A stretch of DNA of 64,000 nucleotides from Candidatus Anaerostipes avistercoris (GTDB lineage Bacteria; Bacillota; Clostridia; Lachnospirales; Lachnospiraceae). The DNA lies in the NCBI GenBank assembly GCA_019119895.1, contig DWWD01000046.1, positions 1 through 64,000 of the forward strand. Reading direction: 5' to 3'. A program made the translations under genes and the position numbers. Shown one piece after another: positions 8,879 to 18,682 of the stretch. The notes under the pieces were generated by a model. That model was given only the letters and a program-made list of their open reading frames with translations, did no database searches and was not told where the DNA came from. Numbering within the stretch: position 1 is the first letter of the stretch; the number at the start of each line of letters is the position of its first letter.

Positions 8879-9420
8879 TAGATGAAATTTTGGAATATAA
8901 TAAAAAATTTGTAGAAGAAAAGAAATATGAGGAATATAAGACAAGCAAATATCCGGATAAAAAGATTGCGATCATTACCTGTATGGATACAAGACTGACG
9001 CAGCTTCTTCCGGCCGCGCTGGGCTTGAAAAACGGAGATGTGAAAATTATCAAGAACGCGGGAGGCGTTGTAAGCCATGCGTTCGGCAGTGTCGTGCGCA
9101 GTATTCTGGTCGGCATTTTTGAGCTGGGCATCGAAGAAATTATGGTAATCGGACATACAGACTGCGGCGTGCAGCATATTAATAGTGAGATGATGATCGA
9201 GAAAATGAAAGAAAGAGGAATCGATGGGGATAAGATAGATTTGATTCGTCACTGCGGGGTAGACTTTGATACATGGCTGGAAGGATTTGACTGTGTGGAA
9301 AATTCTGTGAAAGATTCCGTTGATCTGCTCAGAAAGCATCCTTTGATCCCGAAAGATGTGAAAATTTCCGGCTATGTGATGGATTCTGTGACAGGAGAAT
9401 TATCTGTTGCAGTTTCGTAA
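8875..9420 (+). CDS. beta-class carbonic anhydrase
   Basis: 181 residues. Zinc ligands are visible as Cys36 with the Asp38-Arg40 dyad (CMDTR) and His94/Cys97 (GHTDCG), the arrangement of beta-carbonic anhydrases that interconvert CO2 and bicarbonate. KNAGG and the HAFGSVVRS helix match the small bacterial subgroup. The ATG at 8875 overlaps the previous stop (ATGA); upstream in-frame starts lie inside ybaK and are rejected. Some members of this short subgroup are of unproven activity. A small GC hairpin (ACGGG/CCCGT) follows at about 9437. Confidence 0.9.
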   Translation: MIDEILEYNKKFVEEKKYEEYKTSKYPDKKIAIITCMDTRLTQLLPAALGLKNGDVKIIKNAGGVVSHAFGSVVRSILVGIFELGIEEIMVIGHTDCGVQHINSEMMIEKMKERGIDGDKIDLIRHCGVDFDTWLEGFDCVENSVKDSVDLLRKHPLIPKDVKISGYVMDSVTGELSVAVS

Positions 9421-9493
9421 GCAGCCGCGTTTTTTACGGGTGATTTTCCCGTGAATTCGATTTACAGCACATGATGAAAAAAAGGAGGATGAC

Positions 9494-10294
9494 ATGAAGA
9501 AGTATCTGATGCTTTTGATTTTTGCAGTATGTCTCTGCATCGGAGGATGTCAGAAGAAGGAAAATGCGGCGACGTCCCAGGAAGAGACGGCGTCAGCCAA
9601 AACCGAAGCATCAACGAAAAAAGAGGCAGCGGCCACAGAAGAAAGTGCGTCAGAGACGAAAGAAGAGAAAATTAAAATAGCCATTGATCCGGGACATCAG
9701 AAAGAACAAATGACAGAGCAGGAGCCGATTGGTCCGGGCGCGTCTGAGATGAAGCCGATGGTATCGTCCGGCACGGAAGGCGTTGTGACAGGGGAGCCTG
9801 AGTATCAGGTGAATCTGGAGGTTTCTCTGAAACTGAAAAATATTCTGGAAGCTAAGGGATATTCTGTTTATATGACCCGGGAGACCAATGATGTCAGTTT
9901 GAGCAATCAGGAGAGAGCACAGATGGCAAATGGCAGCGGAGCGTCTGTTTTTCTGAGACTTCACTGCAACAGTGACAGCAGTTCATCTGCAAATGGAGCG
10001 CTGACCATGTGTCCGACAGCGTCAAATCCGTATTGCGGGGAGATCGCGTCTGAGAGCAGAAAACTTTCCAGTCTGGTGGGAAGCAGCCTGTGCCGGAGAA
10101 CCGGCGCCCAAAACCGGGGGATCATAGAGACAGATCAGATGTCAGGCATCAATTGGTGTGAAATACCAGTGACAATTGTGGAGATGGGATTTATGTCAAA
10201 TCCGGAGGAAGACCGGAAATTGTCAGACGATCAGTATCAGACCCGGCTGGCAGAAGGAATCGCAGAGGGAGTAGACCGTTATTTCGAGGAATAG
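9494..10294 (+). CDS. lipoprotein N-acetylmuramoyl-L-alanine amidase (Amidase_3)
   Basis: 266 residues. The N terminus is a lipoprotein signal ending in the lipobox IGGC (Cys19 or so), then a Glu/Ala/Lys/Thr-rich linker to about residue 58. The Amidase_3 fold follows: zinc ligands His68 (IDPGHQ), Glu103 (PEYQVN) and His157 (RLHCNS), and catalytic Glu230 (VEMGFMSNPEED). It would cut the bond between muramic acid and L-alanine of the stem peptide on the outer membrane face. AAAAGGAGGATGAC precedes the ATG. It heads a run of envelope-linked genes, the next starting 23 bp later. Confidence 0.93.
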   Translation: MKKYLMLLIFAVCLCIGGCQKKENAATSQEETASAKTEASTKKEAAATEESASETKEEKIKIAIDPGHQKEQMTEQEPIGPGASEMKPMVSSGTEGVVTGEPEYQVNLEVSLKLKNILEAKGYSVYMTRETNDVSLSNQERAQMANGSGASVFLRLHCNSDSSSSANGALTMCPTASNPYCGEIASESRKLSSLVGSSLCRRTGAQNRGIIETDQMSGINWCEIPVTIVEMGFMSNPEEDRKLSDDQYQTRLAEGIAEGVDRYFEE

Positions 10295-10317
10295 CAGTTA
10301 GAAAGAAAAGGAGGGTT

Positions 10318-10848
10318 ATGATGAAGGCGAAGGAAAAACAGGTGATCACCGCATTGTCCGCCGCGATCGTTGTTGTAGCTGCCGCTTTGATTTTCTGTCT
10401 GGCAGCGGAAAACAGATCAGCGTCAGGAGAGCAGGAGTCTGCGGGTCTGGAAGATCAGAATACTTCGGATACTGAAACAACGGAATCAGATTCCGGAACG
10501 ACAGAAGAAGCATCCACAGAAGCTTCTGCCGAAGATGACAGTGACAGCAGGACAGCCGCCGAGATCATGGATGCGGATGACGGTTATGTCTTTCCGGATT
10601 CCAACAGTTCATATCTGACAGAATCAGAAGTTGAAAAACTGTCAACGGAAGAAATTCAGTATGCGATCAATGAAGTGTATGCCAGACATGGATTGAAATT
10701 TACGAAAAAAACTAATCAGGAACGATTTGAAAAAAAGAAATGGTATACAGGCACGGTAGATGACCAGAATGATATTTCTCTGAATCAGTATGAGAAGAAA
10801 AATGTCAGCCTGATGGCAGATATTCTGGAGCAGAAAGGTGCCAGATAG
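10318..10848 (+). CDS. YARHG-domain membrane-anchored protein
   Basis: 176 residues. Residues 10-27 form a single N-terminal membrane anchor (ALSAAIVVVAAALIFCLAA), then a low-complexity Ser/Thr/Glu linker, then a YARHG domain from about residue 100 (LSTEEIQYAINEVYARHGLKF ... FEKKKWY). YARHG domains are extracellular and found next to wall-active or zinc-ribbon proteins; their biochemical role is unknown. ATG codons at 10318 and 10321 both suit the AAAGGAGGG site. Neighbours are an amidase and two zinc-ribbon proteins, the common setting of this family. Confidence 0.85.
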   Translation: MMKAKEKQVITALSAAIVVVAAALIFCLAAENRSASGEQESAGLEDQNTSDTETTESDSGTTEEASTEASAEDDSDSRTAAEIMDADDGYVFPDSNSSYLTESEVEKLSTEEIQYAINEVYARHGLKFTKKTNQERFEKKKWYTGTVDDQNDISLNQYEKKNVSLMADILEQKGAR

Positions 10849-10862
10849 GGAGGAGTGAAAAA

Positions 10863-12086
10863 ATGTATTGTCCAAATTGTGGAAAAGAAGTAGAAGACGG
10901 CGCGCTCTACTGCGGAGAGTGCGGCGCGAAAATCGGCGGGCAGCCGAAAAAACCGCAGCAGACAGGAACACAGCAGACAAGAACGCAGACACAGTCGAAA
11001 AAAGGGCCGGGAAGGCCGCCGGTTTCAAAATCAGCTCAGAATAAGAAGACGGGAGATTCTTTCAGCCCGAAGGCAAAGAAGATTATCATTGCGCAGGTCA
11101 TAGTATTGGCAGCACTGATTGCGGCCTTTGTTTATCTGGGAACAAGGAACAGCAAACCGGAGTCTGCGGCCAGCCAGTTTGTAAAAAACTATAATGACAG
11201 AAACTGGTCAAAAGTATATGATGCGTATCATTTTGAAGAAGATACCTTTATCAACAGAGATGCTTTTGAGGCAACCATGGATCAGTCAGATGCAGAAACA
11301 TTGTCCAGCCCGGTCGGCGGTTATCTGAACAATGGAGAATATATTTACCGGATCAGAAAAGGATCCGGCTATATTACGATATCTGTGGCAAGATCTCTGG
11401 AAAAATCTTTTTTCTTCTTTAATAAATATGAAGTGACAGGGGTATCTGACAGTGGAGTGGCAGTTCAGTCCGTTACTGTGCCGAATATTTCCGGAGTAAC
11501 ATTGAAAATTGATGGGATCACTGCGAAAAATACGTCAGATGACGACGATGCCGTTTCTTATAATGTGAGACTGTTCAAAGGAACGCATAAAGCGACATTT
11601 TCCGGAGCTGACGGAATGTTTACCGAAAATACATACACATTCGATACAAGCGGAAACAGTCTGGTAAGTCAGATTGAGTATTCTGACAGCGCAAAAGAAG
11701 AAGCAGCCAAAGCTCTGGAAGGATATCTTCCGGATATTACGGAAAACAGGATCAAGGGAAGAGATAAATCCAATCTTTCCGACTGTTTTGTTTCAGAACA
11801 GCGGGCTCAGCTGTATGGAGAGACTTTATGTACAGGATCTTATTCTACGGGAAGTGATACAAAAGACCTGGGAGACGTGGCAGTCAGCCGCTGTGCGGCA
11901 GTGGATTCAGCCAGCAGCTCTTACAGCGCGGCCAGTGGAATTCCGGTAAGCGTCAGTGCGACCCGCACATACCAGTATCCATTAAGCACCGGCAATTACT
12001 TTACCGGAACATGTATCGTAAGAGGCACAGCTTATATGGTAAAGAAAGACGGAAAATGGGTTATCAATACAGCATCATATTATTAG
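10863..12086 (+). CDS. zinc-ribbon membrane protein, TcaA-like
   Basis: 407 residues. A zinc ribbon at the very N terminus (CPNC, then CGEC about 12 residues on) lies in the cytoplasm, followed by a basic Gln/Lys-rich linker, one membrane segment at about residues 73-95 (IIIAQVIVLAALIAAFVYL), and a large outside part. The outside part begins with SQFVKNYNDRNWSKVYDAY, as in TcaA-type NTF2-like domains linked in staphylococci to glycopeptide response. The C-terminal half repeats that kind of fold and ends with YMVKKDGKWVINT. Function in this organism is inferred only. It lies between the YARHG gene and another zinc-ribbon gene. Confidence 0.83.
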   Translation: MYCPNCGKEVEDGALYCGECGAKIGGQPKKPQQTGTQQTRTQTQSKKGPGRPPVSKSAQNKKTGDSFSPKAKKIIIAQVIVLAALIAAFVYLGTRNSKPESAASQFVKNYNDRNWSKVYDAYHFEEDTFINRDAFEATMDQSDAETLSSPVGGYLNNGEYIYRIRKGSGYITISVARSLEKSFFFFNKYEVTGVSDSGVAVQSVTVPNISGVTLKIDGITAKNTSDDDDAVSYNVRLFKGTHKATFSGADGMFTENTYTFDTSGNSLVSQIEYSDSAKEEAAKALEGYLPDITENRIKGRDKSNLSDCFVSEQRAQLYGETLCTGSYSTGSDTKDLGDVAVSRCAAVDSASSSYSAASGIPVSVSATRTYQYPLSTGNYFTGTCIVRGTAYMVKKDGKWVINTASYY

Positions 12087-12104
12087 GAAAGAGAGGATAA
12101 ATAT

Positions 12105-12920
12105 ATGGCAAATTTTTGTACAAAATGTGGGACACCGCTGGTAAATGGGAGATGCCCGAAGTGTGACAGGGAACCGGAAACAAAGCAGGTGTTTACGGGA
12201 GATTCACAGGGAGCTGCAGAAGAAACATGGTCCGGCGGGACAACCGACCGGGGCGCACAGGCCAAAGATGCCGCACAAAATTATCTGCAGGCGGTTCTTA
12301 ATATCATCAGGAGGCCGGTGAATGGATTCCGTGAATCCGTAGCGGATAAGAACAGCAAAGTGGGACTCATTATGATGGGATTAGAAGCCTTGACATCAGG
12401 ACTTTGTGTTTTTTTCCTGATTGACAAGATGGTATCTGCGGCAACAGCAGGATTAAGTTCTTTCGGGTCATACGGAAGCGTTGTAAGCAGCCAGCTTCCT
12501 TCTGCAGGAGGATATTTTATAAGAGAGATTATTTTTTCAATCGTTCTTTCTCTGATTTTGTCTCTTCTTGTCTGGGGACTGCTGAAAGGCATGGGAAGAG
12601 CAGATATTAACTGGTTCCAGAGCTGCCAGGTCGCGGGAGTCAAGAGCCTTGGATGCTTCATGGGATGGCTGATCGCTGCGCTGGGAGTCATTACAGGGCT
12701 GTATGTGGTAGCGATTCTTGCTCTTGTGCTTGGAATGGCTCTCGGAAATATTTATTTTGTAGCAGCCATGCTGAATTACCCTAAAGTCAGGAAAGATGGA
12801 ACGACATATGCCATCTTTTTACTGGTGATTATCCTGGCAATCATTTATTTCTTTATTTTTACTCAATTGATGACATCTGCGGTTGGTGAAGGACTTCGCT
12901 CTATGGAAAACCTGCTGTAG
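12105..12920 (+). CDS. zinc-ribbon membrane protein, Yip1-like
   Basis: 271 residues. The N terminus has a zinc ribbon (CTKC and CPKC). From about residue 80 there are five or six hydrophobic segments (for example MMGLEALTSGLCVFFLI and FLLVIILAIIYFFIFT) in a Yip1/DUF1282-like pattern. It is tandem with the TcaA-like gene (18 bp gap) and probably works with it in the membrane; no catalytic residue is evident. GAGAGGATAAATAT precedes the ATG. Confidence 0.8.
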   Translation: MANFCTKCGTPLVNGRCPKCDREPETKQVFTGDSQGAAEETWSGGTTDRGAQAKDAAQNYLQAVLNIIRRPVNGFRESVADKNSKVGLIMMGLEALTSGLCVFFLIDKMVSAATAGLSSFGSYGSVVSSQLPSAGGYFIREIIFSIVLSLILSLLVWGLLKGMGRADINWFQSCQVAGVKSLGCFMGWLIAALGVITGLYVVAILALVLGMALGNIYFVAAMLNYPKVRKDGTTYAIFLLVIILAIIYFFIFTQLMTSAVGEGLRSMENLL

Positions 12921-12940
12921 AGCTGTAAGGAGGATTTTAT

Positions 12941-13114
12941 ATGCTGCCAGAAGATCCGGCAATCTTATTGAGTTATATCAATACGCAGCTCCGTGATTTC
13001 TATGGAAACTATGAAGAATTATGCGAGAGTCTTGATATTGACGGCAATGAGGTGAAGGAGAAATTAGAAGCAATCGGATATACATATCAAAAAGAAATAA
13101 ATCAATTCCGGTAG
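12941..13114 (+). CDS. DUF4250 small protein
   Basis: A 57-residue protein encoded 20 bp after the previous stop, with a TAAGGAGGA site. It begins MLPEDPAILLSYINTQLRD and ends YQKEINQFR, the hallmarks of the DUF4250 family of short clostridial proteins. It is acidic, soluble and probably a small helical bundle that may bind nucleic acid (a helix-turn-helix-like LCESLDIDGNEVKEKL is visible). Role unknown. Confidence 0.9.
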   Translation: MLPEDPAILLSYINTQLRDFYGNYEELCESLDIDGNEVKEKLEAIGYTYQKEINQFR

Positions 13115-13165
13115 TAGCCGAAACTTGAATTCTGTGTTAAAATTTTCATATAAGGAGACGCAGAA

Positions 13166-13867
13166 ATGGAGTTAATTCGGTTAGAAAATGTTAAGAAGAT
13201 TTATCAGTCAGGTGAGGTCATCACAAAAGCTGTGGACGGTATTGATTTTACAGTGGAACAGGGTGAGTTTGCCTTGATCATTGGCGCCAGTGGAGCGGGA
13301 AAAACAACCGTACTGAATATTTTGGGCGGTATGGATACTGCAACCAGTGGCGCTGTTTTTGTTGATGGAGAGGACATTGCCGGATGGAATGCAAAACAGC
13401 TGACAAAATACCGAAGAGATGATATTGGGTTTGTCTTTCAGTTTTATAATCTGGTTCCGAATCTGACCGCAGTGGAGAATGTAGAGCTGGCTCTTCAGAT
13501 CTGTAAGAATCCACTGGATGCGGAGGAAGTTCTCAGAGAAGTGGGACTGGGAGACCGTCTGAATAATTTCCCGGCGCAGCTGTCAGGAGGAGAACAGCAG
13601 AGGGTGTCCATTGCCAGAGCCCTTGCCAAGAATCCAAAGCTTCTTTTGTGTGATGAACCCACAGGAGCTCTGGATTATCAGACAGGGAAATCTATCCTGA
13701 AGCTTTTGCAGGACACATGTAAGAAGAAGGGGAAGACTGTTATTGTTATCACCCATAACCTGGCAATCGCGCCGATGGCGGACCGGGTGATCGAGATCAA
13801 AAATGGAAAAGTAAGCAGGATTACAAAAAATGAAAAGCCAACACCAGTAGAAAACATTGAATGGTAG
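13166..13867 (+). CDS. ABC transporter ATPase, MacB/LolD type
   Basis: 233 residues. Walker [11 protein letters not shown]-loop [11 protein letters not shown], signature [15 protein letters not shown], Walker [13 protein letters not shown] and H-loop VITHN are all present. The signature and PTGALD form are typical of ATPases that pair with FtsX-like permeases (mechanotransmission rather than uptake). The stop codon overlaps the beginning of the following permease frame, so the two work as one transporter. Starts after AAGGAGACGCAGAA. Confidence 0.95.
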   Translation: MELIRLENVKKIYQSGEVITKAVDGIDFTVEQGEFALIIGASGAGKTTVLNILGGMDTATSGAVFVDGEDIAGWNAKQLTKYRRDDIGFVFQFYNLVPNLTAVENVELALQICKNPLDAEEVLREVGLGDRLNNFPAQLSGGEQQRVSIARALAKNPKLLLCDEPTGALDYQTGKSILKLLQDTCKKKGKTVIVITHNLAIAPMADRVIEIKNGKVSRITKNEKPTPVENIEW

Positions 13868-13875
13868 GGATGCGA

Positions 13876-16800
13876 ATGAAGAAAAAGGCATTGTACAAAG
13901 ACATCATTCGGACCATTCGCCGAACACTTCCGAGATTCCTGTCTATTTTCTTTATTGTCGCGCTGGGAGTAGCGTTCTATTCCGGTATCCGGGTCACAGA
14001 GAAGGATATGAAGATCACAGCGGACCGGCAGTTTGATGACAGTGAGTTTATGGATCTTGAAATCATAGGGACACTGGGTCTGTCTGACCGGGATCTGGAA
14101 GCGGTGAAACAATTGTCCGGGGTTGTAAAGGCGGAAGGTTCCTATTCCGTTGATACAATCTGCCAGAAAGAAGGGGAACAGGACGAGTATGTAACAAAAG
14201 TGATGGCTGCTACAGATGAGCTGAATCAGATTACTGTGACAGAGGGAAAGATGCCGTCTGCTCAAGACGAATGTCTGGTAGACGAAATCTTTGCCCGGGA
14301 GAACGGCCTTGAGATCGGAGATACTCTGGTGCTGTCATCCGGTACAGATACGGCGCTGAGTGATACTCTGAAGGAAAACAGTTATAAGATTACGGGAATC
14401 GGAAAATCGCCGGCTTATCTTTCTATGGAGCGCGGGAGCAGCGAAATAGGAAGTGGAAGCGTCAGTGGATTCCTTGTAGTGCCGAAGGAAGCGTTCTGTC
14501 TGGACGTCTATACGGAAATATACATAACGGCGGACGATGCGGCAGATGAACTGGCTTATACAGATGCTTACAACGATACCGTGAAGAAGACGCAGGATCA
14601 GCTGGAAGGAATCCAGGACCAGCGCAATGATGAACGCCTTCAGGAAATTCAGGATGAGGCGAATGAGGAGATTGCCAAACAGGAAAAGACGTTCCAGAAA
14701 GAGAAAGATAAGGCGCTGCAAGAACTGTCTGACGCAGAGAAGCAGCTGGAAGATGCAAAAAAGCAGATTGATGATTCAGAGAAGACGCTGAGTGACAGCC
14801 GGAAAGAAATCGAAGACGGCGAAGAAGAAATCGAAAAAGGCTGGGAAGAATATAATAATGGCCTGAAACAGATCAATGATGCAAAAGAAGAGATAGAGAA
14901 AGGCAGAACCACACTGGAGGATGAGGAGAAAAAGCTTTCGTCAAGTGAAAGTCAGATTACGCAGCAGGAAAGTAATTTGAAAAAATCCGAACAGCAGATT
15001 CAGAAGAAAGAATCAGAGCTGGATCAGTCCGAACAGCAGATTGATAAACAGGAAAAAGAACTGGATCAGCTGGAGGAACAGATTACTGCCTATGAGAAGC
15101 TTCCGGATGCGGATCAGGATACGTTAAATAACATGAAACAGCAGCTCAGTGACGGCAGAACAGCAGTGAGCCGCGCGCGGCAGCAGATTGCTTCCGGAAG
15201 GGAAGAAATAACTGCTGCTCAGAAACAGGTGACAGACGGAAGGACAAAACTCAATGCCGCAAAGAAGCAGCTCAGTGACGGCAGGGAAGAACTCAACGCT
15301 GCAAAGAAACAATTAAGCGATTCAGAGGCGGAAATTTTCAGACAGGAGAAAAGTCTTGCCAGCGCGAAACAGACACTGCAGCAAAATGAGCAGAAGATCG
15401 CTCAGGGGAAACAGCAGCTGGAAAGCGGAGAGAAGCAGCTGGAAGAAGCAAAGGAAGAATACCGGAAAGGGCTGAAAGAATATCAGGATTCTGAAAAGAA
15501 AGCGATGGAAGAACTGGCGGACGGTGAGAAAAAGATTCAGGATGCCAAAGATGAAGTCAGCAGTATGGAAAAAGGAAGCTGGTACGTTTTAAACCGGCAG
15601 CAGACTCAGTCTTATGTGGAATATGGGGAGGAGGCTGCCCGGATCGGAGCCATCGGAACGGTATTTCCGGCTATTTTCTTCCTGGTTGCGGCTCTGGTAA
15701 GTCTGACTGCCATGACAAGAATGGTGGAAGAACAGAGAACACAGATCGGAACCATGAAGGCTCTCGGATATACCGGAAGGGACATCGCTTCTAAATATCT
15801 GATTTATGGAATGGCGGCGACAGTGACCGGCAGTGTGATCGGCGCAGTGGTCGGAGAGAAAGTTCTGCCGAAGATTATCATAGAAGCCTATAAGATGATG
15901 TATGCAGGCCTTGGAACGGTTCAGGTTCCGTTAGAGGCAGAGTATACTTTAATGGCGTCCGGCATTGCAGTCGGAGTTGTGATATTGGCGACAATATCTG
16001 TATGTTATAAGGAACTGCGGGAAAAACCTGCGCAGCTTATGCGTCCGGCGGCTCCAAAAGAAGGAAAAAGGATTTTTCTGGAGAGGCTTTCTTTTGTCTG
16101 GAAACGTTTAAGTTTTATTTGGAAAGCGACCATGCGGAATATGTTCCGGTACAAGAAACGATTCTTTATGATGATTTTCGGGATTGGAGGAAGCATGGCG
16201 CTGATGCTGGTAGGATTCGGAGTAAAAGACTCTATTTCAGCAATTTCGGATAATCAGTTTCAAAGGATTATCCAATATGATATATCAATAGGATTAAAGG
16301 AGGGAGCGGGCGAACAGGAAAAAGAAAAGCTGCTCCGGTGGCTGTCTGAAAAAGATGGCATTACGGAGACAAAAGAAGTCAGAGAAATGACGGTGGATCT
16401 GGAAGCAAATGGAAAAACGCGGTCAGCATCTTTCATCGTTCCGCTGGATCAGGACGGGTTCGATCAATATGTGGCTCTCCAGGACAGAATTACCGGGGAG
16501 AAAGAAAAACTGGGAACCGACGGCGTGATTCTGGCGGAAAAGACGGCGACGCTGCTGGATGTGGAGCCGGGAGATGAGATAACGATCGGAGAAGGAGAAG
16601 ATGATGCTGTAACGGTCAAAGTAGCCGGACTGACAGAGAATTATATGATGAATAAAGTTTATATGTCCCCGGAACTTTATCAGAAGCTGTACGGCCGGGC
16701 TCCGGAGGCAACCAACATCTACTGCTGTACCGATAATGTTTCTAAAGAATGGGAAAATACGGCAGGAACTCAGATTCTCAGCCAGGAAGGAGCAGGATCA

Positions 16801-17253
16801 GTATCTTTTGTTTCGGATGACGCGCAGTCAATGCAGGATATGGTTGCCAATCTGAATATTGTAGTGGTCGTATTGATCGTATCCGCCGGGCTTCTGGCAT
16901 TTGTCGTATTGTATAATCTGAATAACATCAATATTTCGGAACGCCGTGCGGAACTGGCGACGATTAAAGTATTGGGATTTTATGACAAAGAAGTAGGGGA
17001 ATATGTGTACCGTGAAAATGTGATCCTTACCATCCTGGGAATCATAGCCGGGATTGGCCTGGGAATCGTGCTGCACCGGTATGTGATTATGACGGCGGAG
17101 GTCGATCTGATCATGTTCGGAAGGAGCATATATACGGCTAGTTATATTTACAGTATCCTGCTGACCATTGGATTTGCCATTATGATCAATTTCCTGATGT
17201 TTTTCCAGCTGAAAAAGATTGATATGGTAGAATCCCTGAAGAGTACGGAATAA
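13876..17253 (+). CDS. FtsX-like ABC permease with a very long extracytoplasmic coiled coil
   Basis: About 1125 residues. One membrane segment near the N terminus (FLSIFFIVALGVAFYSG), an outside MacB-like domain, then a coiled coil of about 340 residues (nt 14560..15580) with repeated 14-residue units of the form KKQLSDGREELNAA, then three membrane segments, a fourth at FFMMIFGIGGSMALMLVGFGV, a second outside domain, and three final segments. The two FtsX cores (LTAMTRMVEEQRTQIGTMKALG and ISERRAELATIKVLG) are clear. The start at 13876 follows TAGGGA; ATGs at 13861 and 13870 are also in frame. With the ATPase it probably drives wall-hydrolase activation or export of a lipid or peptide; substrate unknown. 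Confidence 0.9.
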   Translation: MKKKALYKDIIRTIRRTLPRFLSIFFIVALGVAFYSGIRVTEKDMKITADRQFDDSEFMDLEIIGTLGLSDRDLEAVKQLSGVVKAEGSYSVDTICQKEGEQDEYVTKVMAATDELNQITVTEGKMPSAQDECLVDEIFARENGLEIGDTLVLSSGTDTALSDTLKENSYKITGIGKSPAYLSMERGSSEIGSGSVSGFLVVPKEAFCLDVYTEIYITADDAADELAYTDAYNDTVKKTQDQLEGIQDQRNDERLQEIQDEANEEIAKQEKTFQKEKDKALQELSDAEKQLEDAKKQIDDSEKTLSDSRKEIEDGEEEIEKGWEEYNNGLKQINDAKEEIEKGRTTLEDEEKKLSSSESQITQQESNLKKSEQQIQKKESELDQSEQQIDKQEKELDQLEEQITAYEKLPDADQDTLNNMKQQLSDGRTAVSRARQQIASGREEITAAQKQVTDGRTKLNAAKKQLSDGREELNAAKKQLSDSEAEIFRQEKSLASAKQTLQQNEQKIAQGKQQLESGEKQLEEAKEEYRKGLKEYQDSEKKAMEELADGEKKIQDAKDEVSSMEKGSWYVLNRQQTQSYVEYGEEAARIGAIGTVFPAIFFLVAALVSLTAMTRMVEEQRTQIGTMKALGYTGRDIASKYLIYGMAATVTGSVIGAVVGEKVLPKIIIEAYKMMYAGLGTVQVPLEAEYTLMASGIAVGVVILATISVCYKELREKPAQLMRPAAPKEGKRIFLERLSFVWKRLSFIWKATMRNMFRYKKRFFMMIFGIGGSMALMLVGFGVKDSISAISDNQFQRIIQYDISIGLKEGAGEQEKEKLLRWLSEKDGITETKEVREMTVDLEANGKTRSASFIVPLDQDGFDQYVALQDRITGEKEKLGTDGVILAEKTATLLDVEPGDEITIGEGEDDAVTVKVAGLTENYMMNKVYMSPELYQKLYGRAPEATNIYCCTDNVSKEWENTAGTQILSQEGAGSVSFVSDDAQSMQDMVANLNIVVVVLIVSAGLLAFVVLYNLNNINISERRAELATIKVLGFYDKEVGEYVYRENVILTILGIIAGIGLGIVLHRYVIMTAEVDLIMFGRSIYTASYIYSILLTIGFAIMINFLMFFQLKKIDMVESLKSTE

Positions 17254-17268
17254 GAAAGGACGAGAAAC

Positions 17269-18654
17269 ATGAAAATGAATGACTTAATTATTTATCAGAT
17301 TTTTCCACTGAGAGCATTTGTGGATGAAGAAACAAAACATGGAATTCTGGAAGTGACAGACTGGATTCCGCATATTAAGAAGGTTGGCGCAAACGCGGTT
17401 TATTTTTCACCGGTGTTTGAATCATCTGAGCACGGTTATGATACCAGAGATTACAGGCTGATCGATCACAGACTTGGAACAAACGAGGATTTTAAGAGAG
17501 TGTGCAGCCAGCTGCAGGAAGAGGGAATCAAAGTGATTCTGGACGGAGTTTTCAATCATGTGGGAAGAGAATTCTGGGCGTTCCAGGATGTTCTTGAGAA
17601 AAAATGGGATTCTCCATATAGAGACTGGTTTTATATTAATTTTGACGGGAACAGCGGTTATAACGATGGCTTTTGGTATGAAGGATGGGAAGGTCATTAT
17701 GAACTGGTAAAATTAAATCTTGATCATCCGGATGTGAGGAAGCATTTGCTGGAATGTGTAAAGATGTGGATGGATGAGTTTGGAATCGACGGACTCCGTC
17801 TGGATGTGGCGTATATGTTAAACCGTGGTTTCATGAAGGAACTGGCTGATTTTGTCAGAAATGAGAGAGAAGATTTTATTCTCATCGGCGAAATGCTGCA
17901 TGGAGATTATAATGAGCTGGTTAATAATGAACTGCTGGATTCTGTGACCAATTATGAATGTTACAAAGGAATGTATTCCAGCTGCAATACCCATAACATG
18001 CATGAGATCGGGTATTCTGTCAACCGCCAGTTCGGACCGGAAGAATGGACCCTGTATAAAGGACTTCCGTTGTACAATTTTGTTGACAATCATGATGTGG
18101 AAAGGATCGCGACACAGCTGGAAGATAAAGAACATCTGCCGCTGATCTACGCGCTTATGTATGCAATGCCGGGAATCCCTGGAATTTACTATGGAAGCGA
18201 GTGGGGAATTGAAGGAAAGAAAGAAGAAGGAAGCGACGACAGCCTGAGACCGAGAATCCGTCCGGAAGATCTGGTGGAAAATGAGCTGACCGAATATATC
18301 GGACATTTATCTGAAATCCGGAAGACAAGTCCGGCGCTGAAATATGGAAATTATATACAGCTGGCAATCGAACCGAATGTTCTTGTTTTTGAAAGAGAAA
18401 GTGAAGATGACAGAATCATTGCTGCCATTAATATCGGCGATGAAGAGAGGGCCATGCATTTTAATGCCAGAGCAGGTATGGGAATTGATCTTGTATCCGG
18501 TGATAAAGTCGATTTTGGGGGAGGACTCAGAGTGCCGCCTAAGACAGCGCTGCTGATCCGTACCGAGGAAGCGCTGAATCGGATGGAAGAAGAGACTGAA
18601 GATCAGGAAGAAAAGACCGAAACGAATCAGACAGAAGACGCAGTGATTTCTTGA
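17269..18654 (+). CDS. GH13 alpha-amylase-family enzyme (maltodextrin-active type)
   Basis: 461 residues. The (beta/alpha)8 barrel carries the catalytic triad of glycoside hydrolase family 13: nucleophile Asp179 (GLRLDVAY), acid Glu208 (LIGEM) and Asp276 (FVDNHDVERI), plus VILDGVFNHVG. No signal peptide, so it acts in the cytoplasm on imported maltodextrins, as in neopullulanase or cyclomaltodextrinase relatives, though it lacks their N-terminal dimerisation domain. The last 30 residues are an unusual acidic tail (EEETEDQEEKTETNQ). It follows the permease gene by 15 bp and is co-directional with RNase Y; no sugar transporter or sugar regulator is near, so the context is not informative. Confidence 0.9.
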   Translation: MKMNDLIIYQIFPLRAFVDEETKHGILEVTDWIPHIKKVGANAVYFSPVFESSEHGYDTRDYRLIDHRLGTNEDFKRVCSQLQEEGIKVILDGVFNHVGREFWAFQDVLEKKWDSPYRDWFYINFDGNSGYNDGFWYEGWEGHYELVKLNLDHPDVRKHLLECVKMWMDEFGIDGLRLDVAYMLNRGFMKELADFVRNEREDFILIGEMLHGDYNELVNNELLDSVTNYECYKGMYSSCNTHNMHEIGYSVNRQFGPEEWTLYKGLPLYNFVDNHDVERIATQLEDKEHLPLIYALMYAMPGIPGIYYGSEWGIEGKKEEGSDDSLRPRIRPEDLVENELTEYIGHLSEIRKTSPALKYGNYIQLAIEPNVLVFERESEDDRIIAAINIGDEERAMHFNARAGMGIDLVSGDKVDFGGGLRVPPKTALLIRTEEALNRMEEETEDQEEKTETNQTEDAVIS

Positions 18655-18682
18655 CTTTTATGTTAAAAACATATAAAATTAA

